From an uncultured Planctomycetaceae bacterium (GTDB taxonomy: Bacteria; Planctomycetota; Planctomycetia; Pirellulales; Pirellulaceae), in the NCBI GenBank assembly GCA_903863885.1, contig CAIPEB010000313.1, positions 1-34,126 of the forward strand: a DNA stretch of 34,126 nucleotides. The letters are read 5' to 3'. The position numbers and the translations under genes were made by a program. The notes beneath the pieces are model-generated. The model searched no databases, had not been told where the DNA came from, and saw only the letters and a list, made by a program, of their open reading frames with translations. The first letter of the stretch is position 1; every line of letters starts with the position of its first letter. Shown here in pieces: positions 1-8,200 of the stretch.

Positions 1-983
1 AGAAACGGCCGGACGTCGGGCACGTCCGCGTGGAGTTCGGCGTTCGGCGTCTCTCTGACAAGTTCCGCGAGCCATGATGGGGGCCGCCGCCCGACCAATT
101 GCAGACGGGCAGTCGAATCCCGGAGGAGTACTGCCGGAAAAATCCGGGTAAGCATCAGTTCGGCGGCGTCCAGGTTCGGACGCCAGTCGAGGCTGCCGAG
201 CATGAGTATTATCTTTTTCCGCGAGACATCGGCGTTGGGGTGAAAGAAGTCGACGTCCACACCGTTATCGACCACGGCAACATGAGTGGCGCCGAAACGG
301 CTGTGGGCAATTCCGGAGTCGTTGTCGCTCACGGCGATCACGTGCGACATGTGCCCGAGTACGCGACGCTCAAATCGCTCGCACTTGCGCCACTGTTGCC
401 TGATGTACCACCGCTTGAGCGGATTCGTTTCGTTTTCGTGGTAGCGCTGCCAGATAAGTGATTCCACCTTATGAGCAACAACGACTTGATTGGAGGGGTG
501 CTGTCCGTCGGGCAATCCTGTCGGGCCGCCGGGGCCGTCGTCGAGCACCCGGAGATTCTCGGCATAGGGGGTCCATTCGCAATGCCATACGTCGGGCCGG
601 TAAGCCAACTCGTAACTGCGAATCACCTCCATCATCTCTCGACTGTGATGAATCTGCACCGAATATGGCAATGAAGATGCGAGGTTCGCCAGCAGACGTC
701 CGTAAAACTCAAAGCCGCTCTTGCGGGGAAAGCGATGGGGAACCGCCACCGTGTCGATGCCCAGTGACCGGAAGTGTTCTTCGGCCTTAGCACTTTCGCT
801 CGCGTTTTCTCCACGGTGATAGATGTAACCGATATGATGTCGCCGGGCCAAACGGCTGACGAGGTTGTAGGTTCGGATTCGCTTGCCGGAATTCAGCGGG
901 TAGGGTAGTTCCTCCTCGATGATGGCGACGTGCAGTCGCTTCGTGTCGGGCATCGGCTCGAGAAGCAGTGGTGAGGTTATCAT
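1..983 (-). CDS. GT4-type glycosyltransferase, exosortase-locus associated (3' end outside window)
   Basis: The reading frame is open from an ATG at 983 down to base 1, giving 327 complete codons, and runs off the window, so the C-terminal part is missing. The N-terminus has the GT-B entry motif PYPLNSGKRIRTYNL (about residues 27-41), followed by an acceptor-binding Rossmann half. A linker reads VIAVSDND, and the second half opens with VDNGVDVDFF and ILMLGSLDWRPN, typical of GT4 donor-binding domains. The pattern resembles the Stp1-like sugar transferases of PEP-CTERM/exosortase systems (TIGR03087 type), which is recalled family knowledge. It probably adds a sugar to the lipid-linked repeat unit at the cytoplasmic face of the membrane. 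It is the last gene seen of the minus-strand locus, 85 bp after the GT2 gene. An internal ATG at 953 (MPDTKRLH) is an alternative start. The specific sugar cannot be told. Confidence 0.88.
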   Translation of the reverse strand, partial: MITSPLLLEPMPDTKRLHVAIIEEELPYPLNSGKRIRTYNLVSRLARRHHIGYIYHRGENASESAKAEEHFRSLGIDTVAVPHRFPRKSGFEFYGRLLANLASSLPYSVQIHHSREMMEVIRSYELAYRPDVWHCEWTPYAENLRVLDDGPGGPTGLPDGQHPSNQVVVAHKVESLIWQRYHENETNPLKRWYIRQQWRKCERFERRVLGHMSHVIAVSDNDSGIAHSRFGATHVAVVDNGVDVDFFHPNADVSRKKIILMLGSLDWRPNLDAAELMLTRIFPAVLLRDSTARLQLVGRRPPSWLAELVRETPNAELHADVPDVRPF

Positions 984-1068
984 ATGGCTCTTCTATCCGA
1001 TTGATGGCACGTGGCTTCAATAAGGACCGCCGGATCGAGGCAACCGGTAGGGTCGCAATCGCGGCCCG

Positions 1069-2340
1069 TTAACTGGACAACTGGAATCCTCGCCACGGTC
1101 GACATGCCTCGATGAGTAACCCAATCCCCGCAGCGACGTGTACCGTAAGAAACACCAGTGGCAGCCAGGGAAGCAGCCGGGGTTCGCGAAAGTGCTGCGA
1201 GATCCATATCGAAACGAGCAGTACGATTACGCCATAGGTTGCGAGGACGCCGAGGCAGGCGGGCAGCAACGACGGCCAGAGCCATGCCGCCAGCGGAAGC
1301 GTGACGCAGCCGCTCACGAAGACTGCGGGCAACAGCGTCTTGATGCCAAGCGTATCCGGGTGCTTGCGCAACAGGCGAATCCGTCCGCGACCGTAGCGGA
1401 CAAGTTGCCGGAACAGCCCATGGAGGCTTCCGCGGGGCTCGTACCGCACGGCAACTTCCGGCTCGAGATAACAACAGAGGCCCGCTTTGTCGCAACGATG
1501 ATTGAATTCGTAGTCCTCGCACGCGTCGAAAGACTCGTCGAAATAGCCGACGCGCGCAAACACCTCCCGGCGATAGGCCACCGCTACGCTGCCGGCCGGC
1601 ACAAATTGCGGCCGTGAGGAGTAGACAAACGAATCGGGATGGTGGCCCAGACGAGAGGACCGGGCCCTCGCGATGGCCTTCTGCAAAGTCGTCGCGTGGG
1701 TCATGCCGAGCGGCTGTGGACGTCCCACGCAGTCTGCTCCGCTGACTTCGAAAGCCCTCACCAGGTTTTCAAGCATCCGGTCGTCGGGCATCTCGCAATG
1801 ACCGTCGACGATCAAGATGATTTCGCCACGCGCGTGACGAATGCCGATGTTGCGCGCGGCGCTTGAGAGTCGTTTTCGATTGCTAAGCAGGACTATGTTT
1901 CCACAACGCGTCGCAAACTTCCTGACGAGGTCGCTGGTTCCATCCGTCGATTCTCCGTCGACGACGATGACTTCGAATTTGCTTCGGTCGTATTGCTGGG
2001 TCATTAACTGCCTCAACGTCTTCTCAATCGACCGAGCTTCATTGCGGATTGGCACCACGATACTGATCGTCAGATTTGTCTTGGAACGTGTTTCAGAATT
2101 CAGTCTTCCCTCGGGGAGAGTCGGCCCGGCAGAGCCGGAGAGGGCGAACTGCCCCTTCCCGGACGCTATCGTGTCCGACTCTCCCACGTTGGGGGAGGTT
2201 GGATTGCTTTCTACTAACACGTTCTCAGGAGCGGCAGCCTTCGGAGGCACTGTGGAAGCGTCGACAGGAGAGACTGTCGAACCGTTTGGAATCGTCGCGG
2301 ATACCATGACGTCCACCTCGGTGGGGCGATTGGAGGTCAT
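1069..2340 (-). CDS. GT2 family glycosyltransferase (ExoA-like) with C-terminal membrane segments
   Basis: This 423-residue protein has a GT-A catalytic domain starting near residue 88. SIVVPIRNEA opens the fold, VVDGESTDGT (about 127-135) binds the nucleotide, LIVDGHCE (about 177-183) is the DxD-like metal site, and ACEDYEFNHR (about 273-282) carries the ED catalytic-base region. Three hydrophobic segments follow at about 335-358, 362-380 and 392-412. The layout matches succinoglycan ExoA-type enzymes that extend lipid-linked oligosaccharides at the inner membrane. The start ATG overlaps the deacetylase stop by 4 bases (ATGA), which supports this start and translational coupling. Residues about 40-86 are encoded by a palindromic repeat inserted in frame (separate entry). 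The whole stretch before residue 88 is therefore not part of the conserved enzyme and is probably disordered. Donor and acceptor sugars are unknown. Confidence 0.92.
   Translation of the reverse strand: MTSNRPTEVDVMVSATIPNGSTVSPVDASTVPPKAAAPENVLVESNPTSPNVGESDTIASGKGQFALSGSAGPTLPEGRLNSETRSKTNLTISIVVPIRNEARSIEKTLRQLMTQQYDRSKFEVIVVDGESTDGTSDLVRKFATRCGNIVLLSNRKRLSSAARNIGIRHARGEIILIVDGHCEMPDDRMLENLVRAFEVSGADCVGRPQPLGMTHATTLQKAIARARSSRLGHHPDSFVYSSRPQFVPAGSVAVAYRREVFARVGYFDESFDACEDYEFNHRCDKAGLCCYLEPEVAVRYEPRGSLHGLFRQLVRYGRGRIRLLRKHPDTLGIKTLLPAVFVSGCVTLPLAAWLWPSLLPACLGVLATYGVIVLLVSIWISQHFREPRLLPWLPLVFLTVHVAAGIGLLIEACRPWRGFQLSS
2084..2224 (-). repeat. Palindromic dispersed repeat, copy A, in frame inside the GT2 gene
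   Basis: A 141-bp element is bounded by 9-bp terminal inverted repeats, GAACGTGTT at 2084-2092 and its complement AACACGTTC at 2216-2224. Inside is a perfect 11-bp inverted repeat, GGGAGAGTCGG (2114-2124) against CCGACTCTCCC (2175-2185), plus a smaller central stem around GTCCG/CGGAC. The minus strand matches copy B at 16029-16170 over nearly its whole length. Its length is exactly 47 codons, so the GT2 frame stays open through it. No clear target-site duplication is visible. Confidence 0.82.
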
Positions 2341-3245
2341 ACGACCTGCGGGGTGGTCGGCGAACGCCGCCGGGACGGTGCCGCAGGTTGTGTTGTCTCA
2401 GGCAATTCCGACAACACTGCATCGGACAGTGTGCCGAAGCGAAAGCGTGTGAGCAGAGCGTCGAGTTTTCGATCGGTTGATGCGAGGTTCACGTAGTGGC
2501 GGAATTTCGACCTTCGCGATGCCGCGTGGATTCGCGGCTGATCGGGGTCTATTTCCCAAGGGTGTACGTAGAACATAAAAGGTTTGCGCGTGGAGCGATT
2601 GAACCACCGCAGGCAGAATGATGTCCACCGCAACGGATACAGTCGGAAATACCCGCCACCGCTTATGGGAATGTTCACTCTACACATGCGGAGCACTGCG
2701 GGCGGGAATTCGACCAGCGAACCGGCGCTCGTCGATACGCGATAAGGATGGCGAGGAGCATTCGGAATCCCATAACGATCGTGATAGATAGGGAACACGC
2801 TGCTGTCGATTGTGAAGCCTTCTTCGATCAGTATGGCGTGAGCCCAACGGGTAATGTTCGTGATCGAGAAGCTCGCGGCCCGGTACGCTGTGGGGCGCAC
2901 GTTGGCTGCGTCCTCGATGGCCCGGATTGATTTGCGCAGGTCTGCGTGGAACTCCTCGGGCGTCTGGTTGTAAATCAGCTGATGCCAGTAACCGTGGCAG
3001 GCGATTTCGTGGCCTCTCGTGCGGATTTCGCGAACCATTTGCGGAAATCGCTCGGCGATCCAGCCCAGGATGAAGAACGTGGCCCGCACCTGATGGCGGT
3101 CCAACAGGTCAAGCATCCGCTGCGTGTTGCGCTCGACACGGCTCGGGTACTCGCCCCACCGCTCGCGCGGGATGTGCTTCTCGAATGCGGTGACCTGGTA
3201 GTAGTCCTCGACGTCAACCGTGAATGCGTTCAGGATGGCGTTCAT
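2337..3245 (-). CDS. Polysaccharide deacetylase, XrtA/PEP-CTERM-associated type (DUF3473 C-terminus)
   Basis: This 302-residue NodB-fold carbohydrate esterase begins with FTVDVEDYYQ (residues 8-17), the hallmark of the exosortase-associated deacetylase family (TIGR03006 type). ATFFILGW follows, and HGYWH (84-88) supplies the metal-binding histidines, with Asp in DVED (11-14). The C-terminal part contains FYVHPWEIDPDQPR (about 225-238), typical of DUF3473. Members are thought to remove acetyl groups from N-acetylated sugars of an exopolysaccharide. No signal peptide is visible, so it may act at the cytoplasmic face on lipid-linked intermediates. It lies 111 bp after the sugar transferase and overlaps the GT2 gene by 4 bases. 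A Pro/Arg-rich tail (about 285-302) looks dispensable. The family call is secure; the substrate is not known. Confidence 0.95.
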   Translation of the reverse strand: MNAILNAFTVDVEDYYQVTAFEKHIPRERWGEYPSRVERNTQRMLDLLDRHQVRATFFILGWIAERFPQMVREIRTRGHEIACHGYWHQLIYNQTPEEFHADLRKSIRAIEDAANVRPTAYRAASFSITNITRWAHAILIEEGFTIDSSVFPIYHDRYGIPNAPRHPYRVSTSAGSLVEFPPAVLRMCRVNIPISGGGYFRLYPLRWTSFCLRWFNRSTRKPFMFYVHPWEIDPDQPRIHAASRRSKFRHYVNLASTDRKLDALLTRFRFGTLSDAVLSELPETTQPAAPSRRRSPTTPQVV

Positions 3246-3356
3246 GGGAATGGGGTTACCGTTTCATGGTTGTGTGGGATCGACTGCCGGATTCCGCAGC
3301 CCCCAGGGCGTTGCCCTGACCGGGATGATTTACCAAGGAGTGGCTATGAAGAGACA

Positions 3357-4265
3357 TCATCCCGGCTGGGCTGCGGTACTCGGCTCGCGGTCACCTCGGC
3401 TTGGGGTGGCGCAGGATTCGGTGTCAGCGAGCGAGAGCGTCTCGGGCGACGCAATCCGGCGTCGTCGGTGCTTGCGTTTGGACGGCCTGCGATGGGTGGG
3501 AGCGGCGACCTTTTTGCCGCTTGTGGGATGCAGGCCTTCCAGGTGCGGGGCTTCTAGCCACGGTCCGAGGCCGGTCGCGATACTCAAGAGACGCACCGGA
3601 ATCTTGAATAGGCGGGCACCCGTGTAGAAGAGAATCCGCAAATCCATCCAAAGCGACGCGTGCTCGATGTAGCGGACATCGACGGCGAGTTTGCGGCGCA
3701 CGCTTTGAAGATCCGAGTCGGCGGGCAGGCCAAGCTGCGCCAAACCTGTCACGCCCGGGACGGCCAGCAACCGGTGTTCGTAGCCCGGGATCATCTGGCG
3801 GAGCACCACGACGAATTCCGGGCGCTCGGGGCGCGGACCGACCAGCGACATTTCGCCCTTGAGCACATTGAACAGCTGCGGCAGTTCGTCGAGATGCAGG
3901 CGGCGGAGCATGCGGCCCAGCCAAGTGGTACGCGGGTCGTCCTGCTTGGCCCAGACCGGGCCGCTGCCCGCCTCGGCGTCCACGTGCATCGAGCGGAGTT
4001 TGTACATCGTGTAGGCCCGGCCGTTACAGCCGACCCGCTCTTGTTTGAAGATGGCCGGGCCTCGCGAGGTGAGTTTGATGAATGTGGCGAGCAGGCCGAT
4101 CAAGGGCAAAACGGGGATCAAGAGCATCGCTGCCAGGATGCGATCCATGGTCATCTTGCGTGCAAGGTAGGCGGAAACGGGCACTTCGGCCGGGACCGGT
4201 GAGCCCTCGTTGCCCACGGTGCAATGAGCACTCCGTTTCAATCTCTGCGAGTCAATTGCGTCCAT
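3357..4265 (-). CDS. Initiating sugar transferase (bacterial sugar transferase, WcaJ/WbaP core)
   Basis: This is a 302-residue monotopic phosphoglycosyl transferase of the short form, lacking the four N-terminal membrane helices of WbaP. One hydrophobic re-entrant helix spans about 43-63 (ILAAMLLIPVLPLIGLLATF). The family motifs follow in order: GPAIFKQERVG (69-79), YKLRSMHVDAE (88-98), the catalytic LHLDELPQLFNVLKGEMS (123-140, D126 and E127) and LVGPRPERPEF (141-151). Such enzymes start repeat-unit assembly by transferring a sugar phosphate to undecaprenyl phosphate. The catalytic core ends near residue 235. A basic tail of about 65 residues (KKVAAPTHRR, PSKRKHRRRR) follows and is unusual. 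The gene sits between the EpsI-like gene (259-bp spacer with palindromes) and the deacetylase. The sugar specificity is unknown. Confidence 0.95.
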   Translation of the reverse strand: MDAIDSQRLKRSAHCTVGNEGSPVPAEVPVSAYLARKMTMDRILAAMLLIPVLPLIGLLATFIKLTSRGPAIFKQERVGCNGRAYTMYKLRSMHVDAEAGSGPVWAKQDDPRTTWLGRMLRRLHLDELPQLFNVLKGEMSLVGPRPERPEFVVVLRQMIPGYEHRLLAVPGVTGLAQLGLPADSDLQSVRRKLAVDVRYIEHASLWMDLRILFYTGARLFKIPVRLLSIATGLGPWLEAPHLEGLHPTSGKKVAAPTHRRPSKRKHRRRRIASPETLSLADTESCATPSRGDREPSTAAQPG

Positions 4266-4524
4266 GGTGGGGTCTCAACAAAACTGTGAGGGAGGGACGA
4301 TGCAGCAGGAATTGCGACGGTATCCGGGTTTCTTTAGGAAGCCCCGTCGGGGCTTGCGCTGATTTGATTGAGGGCGATTGCCCCGGGGGCGGCGCAGTGC
4401 TCTGCCCCGGGGCTGACATCGGGGCACCCCGGTCGGGGTTGGCCTGCCCGATCCCGTGTACACATCGCCACCGATCATGCGCCGATCAAGCTAACGGAGT
4501 GGTGTTGTGACCGAATCGTCACGA
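4266..4524. repeat. Intercistronic spacer with GC-rich palindromes
   Basis: No convincing gene lies in this 259-bp spacer between the EpsI-like gene and the sugar transferase. It contains a perfect hairpin at 4339-4355 (AAGCCCC, loop GTC, GGGGCTT), the self-complementary octamer CCCCGGGG at 4381-4388 and again at 4405-4412, and further GGGGC/CCCGG runs to about 4440. There is no T-run after the hairpin on either strand, so an intrinsic terminator is not clearly supported. An RNA-processing or attenuation structure within the operon, or an intergenic repeat, is equally possible. Confidence 0.5.
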
Positions 4525-5178
4525 TCAGAACATCTTCCTGGCCGCGGGGAGGAAGGCCATGAGGAATTCACGACAGGGGTCCGGCGTGTCGGGGGAAGGT
4601 TCCGCACGCAGCACGCTCTGGACCTGGATCTTGTACAGGTAGGGTGACCGGACGAATTCCGTCCTCGCGTTGTCGGGTGCCGACCATTTGCCGTCGGGGC
4701 TCCAGGCCCAATACGAGCGCACGTAGCCTCCTTCGAGCGATTTCGACTCGAACGTTGCCATCCAGAATTGGCCGAACCGTTCTTTGTCGCTGGATTGCAG
4801 CGTGACCCGCGCGCGTCCGCCGACCTGGCGGAACGCGCGCGACGAGAAACACACTTCGGGCGTGTGTTCCGCGGTGGGGCCCATCGGTCCGACAATGACG
4901 AACACGGAAGCCTCTTCGCCCGATTCTTCGTTTTCGTAGGTGGCGACGAATTGTCCCACGGATTGCAGCATGCGTGCCGAGGTCTCGCCGAGTTGGTCCT
5001 GGGACTTCAGTCGCCATTTGCCGAGGGCGGAGGGGACGCATTGTTCGAGGCGTTTTCCGGCCTCTTTCAGTTCGTTGGTGACGCCCCATCGATTGGACAG
5101 GTGGCCCTGGATGACGCCCGCCGCCAAGGTGACGCCCAATGCGATCGCAATGCCGAGGATGGAGGTGAGACGTTTCAT
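4525..5178 (-). CDS. EpsI-like exosortase-associated protein (DUF3485)
   Basis: This 217-residue protein has one N-terminal membrane segment (about 6-24). The rest is a periplasmic-type domain with the EpsI signature HTPEVCF at 105-111, near VFVIVGPMGP, followed by FWMATFES and YVRSYWAW strands. In exosortase systems EpsI is either fused to the exosortase or encoded nearby (DUF3485/PF11984; recalled). Its biochemical role is not settled, but it travels with exosortase and exopolysaccharide genes. Here it starts 39 bp after the TPR gene, in the same direction, so co-transcription is likely. The single conserved Cys and His suggest a thiol-based or metal site, which is inference. The length fits stand-alone EpsI proteins. 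Confidence 0.88.
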   Translation of the reverse strand: MKRLTSILGIAIALGVTLAAGVIQGHLSNRWGVTNELKEAGKRLEQCVPSALGKWRLKSQDQLGETSARMLQSVGQFVATYENEESGEEASVFVIVGPMGPTAEHTPEVCFSSRAFRQVGGRARVTLQSSDKERFGQFWMATFESKSLEGGYVRSYWAWSPDGKWSAPDNARTEFVRSPYLYKIQVQSVLRAEPSPDTPDPCREFLMAFLPAARKMF

Positions 5179-5217
5179 GGCTGGTTTAAGATGGGTCCGT
5201 GGGTCGTTTGAATTGAA

Positions 5218-8200
5218 TCAACCTTTTTTCGGCGGGAGAGATTTTCTCAGGTCCGCGAGCATTTTCTGGTCGGCGGGAGTGAGGATGTCGCGATCGAATT
5301 TGCCTTGTTCGGCTAGATCGAATGCGGCGCGTGCCTTGTCATCCTGGCCCATCTTGAGATAGGCGACTGCCAGGTGGAATTGATGCCGAGGATCCGGGCG
5401 GGGCACCGAGGTCGCTTTCTCCAATAACGGGATCGCCTTGTCGGCCTGCTGTTCCCGCAACAGGATCATCGCCTTGGTGTCCCACAGGAAAGGCGAGGCC
5501 TGGGGACTGGCATAGCTGAGTGCCTGTTCGACGTACTTCAACGCTTCGTCGGATTTCCCCAGCTGCTCGCCGACGACATTGGCAAGATTGTTCAGCGCGA
5601 GGACATGATTCGGCGTTAGCTGGATCACGCGTTGATACAGCGCGATGCACGCTTCGTATTTCTGCTGGACATAGCGCACTGTGCCGATCAGGAACAGTAA
5701 TTCGCTGTTATCCGGGAACTTCTTTTCGGCATCCGCCAGGAGGGGTTCCGCCAGTTCGTAATCCTGCGGCGTCGGCTTGGACTGCAGCAGCGCTCTGGCC
5801 AGTGCCGCGACGGGGACCGGCGAGCTGTCGGTGTGCGAGGCTTCCAGGCACAGGTTGATCGCCCCTTTCGCATCGCCCTGGCGGGCGAGCGACAGGGCCA
5901 GCTCGGGGTAGCCGGCGGGCTCGATCTTCACAAGGTATGCATACCAGCGCTGGGCCGCGGCAAACAGATCGAGCTGCGTGTACAGCCGCCCCAGCATGCC
6001 GGCCAGTTCCGCGCGGCGGCGCGGGTAGTCTTTGAGCTGCTCCAGCTGTTTCGCCGCATAGCTCTCGACCAGCGGTTCGACTTTCGCCGCCTGGCCCTCT
6101 CGGTTGAGCAACAGCGCCCGCAGTCCCACGGTTTCGGCCGCGTCGGGGTTGCGCTGTTCGAGTTGCTTCAGCCATTTGTCGGCCTCGGCCGTGTTGCCCG
6201 TATTGATCAGCAACTCGACGTACGGCGCGATGTGCGCTGCGGCCGGCCGGTCCGTATCGACGAGTGCCTTGTACTGTTGCAGCGCGGCCGGCACGTCGCC
6301 GGTGGACTCGCAGATTTGCGCCAACAGCAGGCGATCCGCATCGGCAGGCCGTGCGGCGGTGTTCATCATGGCTTCCAGGTTCCGCCGCGCCTCGGCCAGA
6401 TTCTGTTCACCGCCGCTGCGCAGCAGCATGTCGGTCTTCATGCGACGATCGGATTCGGTGGGATCGCCGCCGGCCTGATCGAGCAGCTGCAACGCTTCCT
6501 GAAATCTCGCACGATTCGGGGCGGCGGCCAGCAGGTTAGCGAGCATCCAGCGAGACTGCTGCGGCTCAACGCCCTGTTTCAACATGTCACGCAGAAGACC
6601 CTCGGCTTCGCTCAGCGTGGTCTCGTCCCGCATCAGCTGGTCCGCAAGGAACAGCGGAACGGCGGACCAGTTGGGATCGAGCTTGTGTGCCTCGCGAGAC
6701 AAGGCGACCGACATCTTGCGGTATTCGGAGCGTTTCGGCGGTTCCGACAAGTCCGCCAGACGTGCATAGCCTTGCGACATCACGAACTTCCGCTGCACGT
6801 CGGTCAGTTCGGCCTGTTTTTCCAGGGCCTGGAGCGACTCGAGGGCGCGGTCGGGCTGCTTTGAACGCAGGCAATAGGAGAATAAACCCTCGTGGGTTCG
6901 CACGTTCTTCGGTTCGAGCGTGACGGCCTTGCGGAACGACGCCTCGGCCTCGTTGGGTTTTTCCGCCGACAGCAGGATGTATCCCAGAGCCAGCTGAGCT
7001 GTGCCGTCCTGCGGGTTCTGTTCGGCTCGCCGCTGCGCTGCCTGGAGCGTCTGGCCGACATTGCCCAGACCGGCGGCCACGATCAACTCCAGCAGCGACG
7101 ACTCGTCCGAGGCGCCAGCGCCGCGGCTGCGAAATTCCTTGAGGCAGGCTTCCGCATCTTCGCCCCGTCCGGCCTCGAACAGCAGCATGATGAGTCGCTG
7201 GTAGGTGCCGGCCGAACGGTCGCCAAACGCGATGGCCTGACGCATCGCGCTGACCGCTTCGTCGGTCTTTCCGCTGCGCTGAAGGATAAGGCTTTGCAGC
7301 ACGTGGGCCGGCGGCCAGTTCGGTCGTTCCTTGACGAGCTTTGCCTGGAGCGTCTGGGCCGCGGCGATCGCCGCGGCGTTGGTGCCGCCGGCACCGGCCA
7401 GCAGTCGCCGAGCCTGGTAGTAGTCCGCCAGGATTGTGTTGTCGCCGCCCATCGCGCGGAGTTTGTTCTCCCACTGTTCCGCGGAGGGCAGATCGTTGAT
7501 GTCCAGTGAAAGTTCGATGATTTCGGCGATCGCGTCCGGCCCCGCCTTGTCGTCCGCCGCGACGATCTTTACGAGGCGCTGCTGTGCGGACCGCGAACCG
7601 CCACTGCTGCGATCCAGATTTGCGAGTCCGCGCTGAATTGTGCGTTGATCATCGGCACTCAGCGACGTATCCGCGGCCGCTTTCTCGAAAAGCTGCCTGG
7701 CTTCGTCTTTGTGTCCGCGAAGCGACAGCAGGCCCGACCGCAGCAGAAGTCCCGGCACCGGACTGCCGGCGGCATCGGCAATCGCAACGAACTGGCCGAC
7801 GGCGCGATCGGAGTCCTCGGGCGAATTCAGTTGCTGGTACATGAGCGCGAGTTGCCGCCACATCGGCGCCGAAGGCTGGGGCTTCGATTCGGCGGCGCGC
7901 AGTCGCGCCAGCCACTGGTCGCGTTTCGCAGTGTCCGCCGGTGCCCCCGCGGGTTGCGACATTATCTCGACGCCGACCGCCAGTAAATCGACTCGCCACG
8001 GCTGGCCGAGGATCTTCCGCAAATCGCTGGTTTCGATCTCGGCAAGGTCCGACTTGACAACGGTCCAACTGCGCTGGTCGGGCGGCAGTGCGGACTGTTG
8101 CATGAACCCGGCTTCGGCAGCGAGGAACTTGAGTTCGGCCCGCTGCGTCGCCTCGAGCGCCGGGATTGCAAAGAGGATGCCGTAGCACTGCAGGGCCTCG

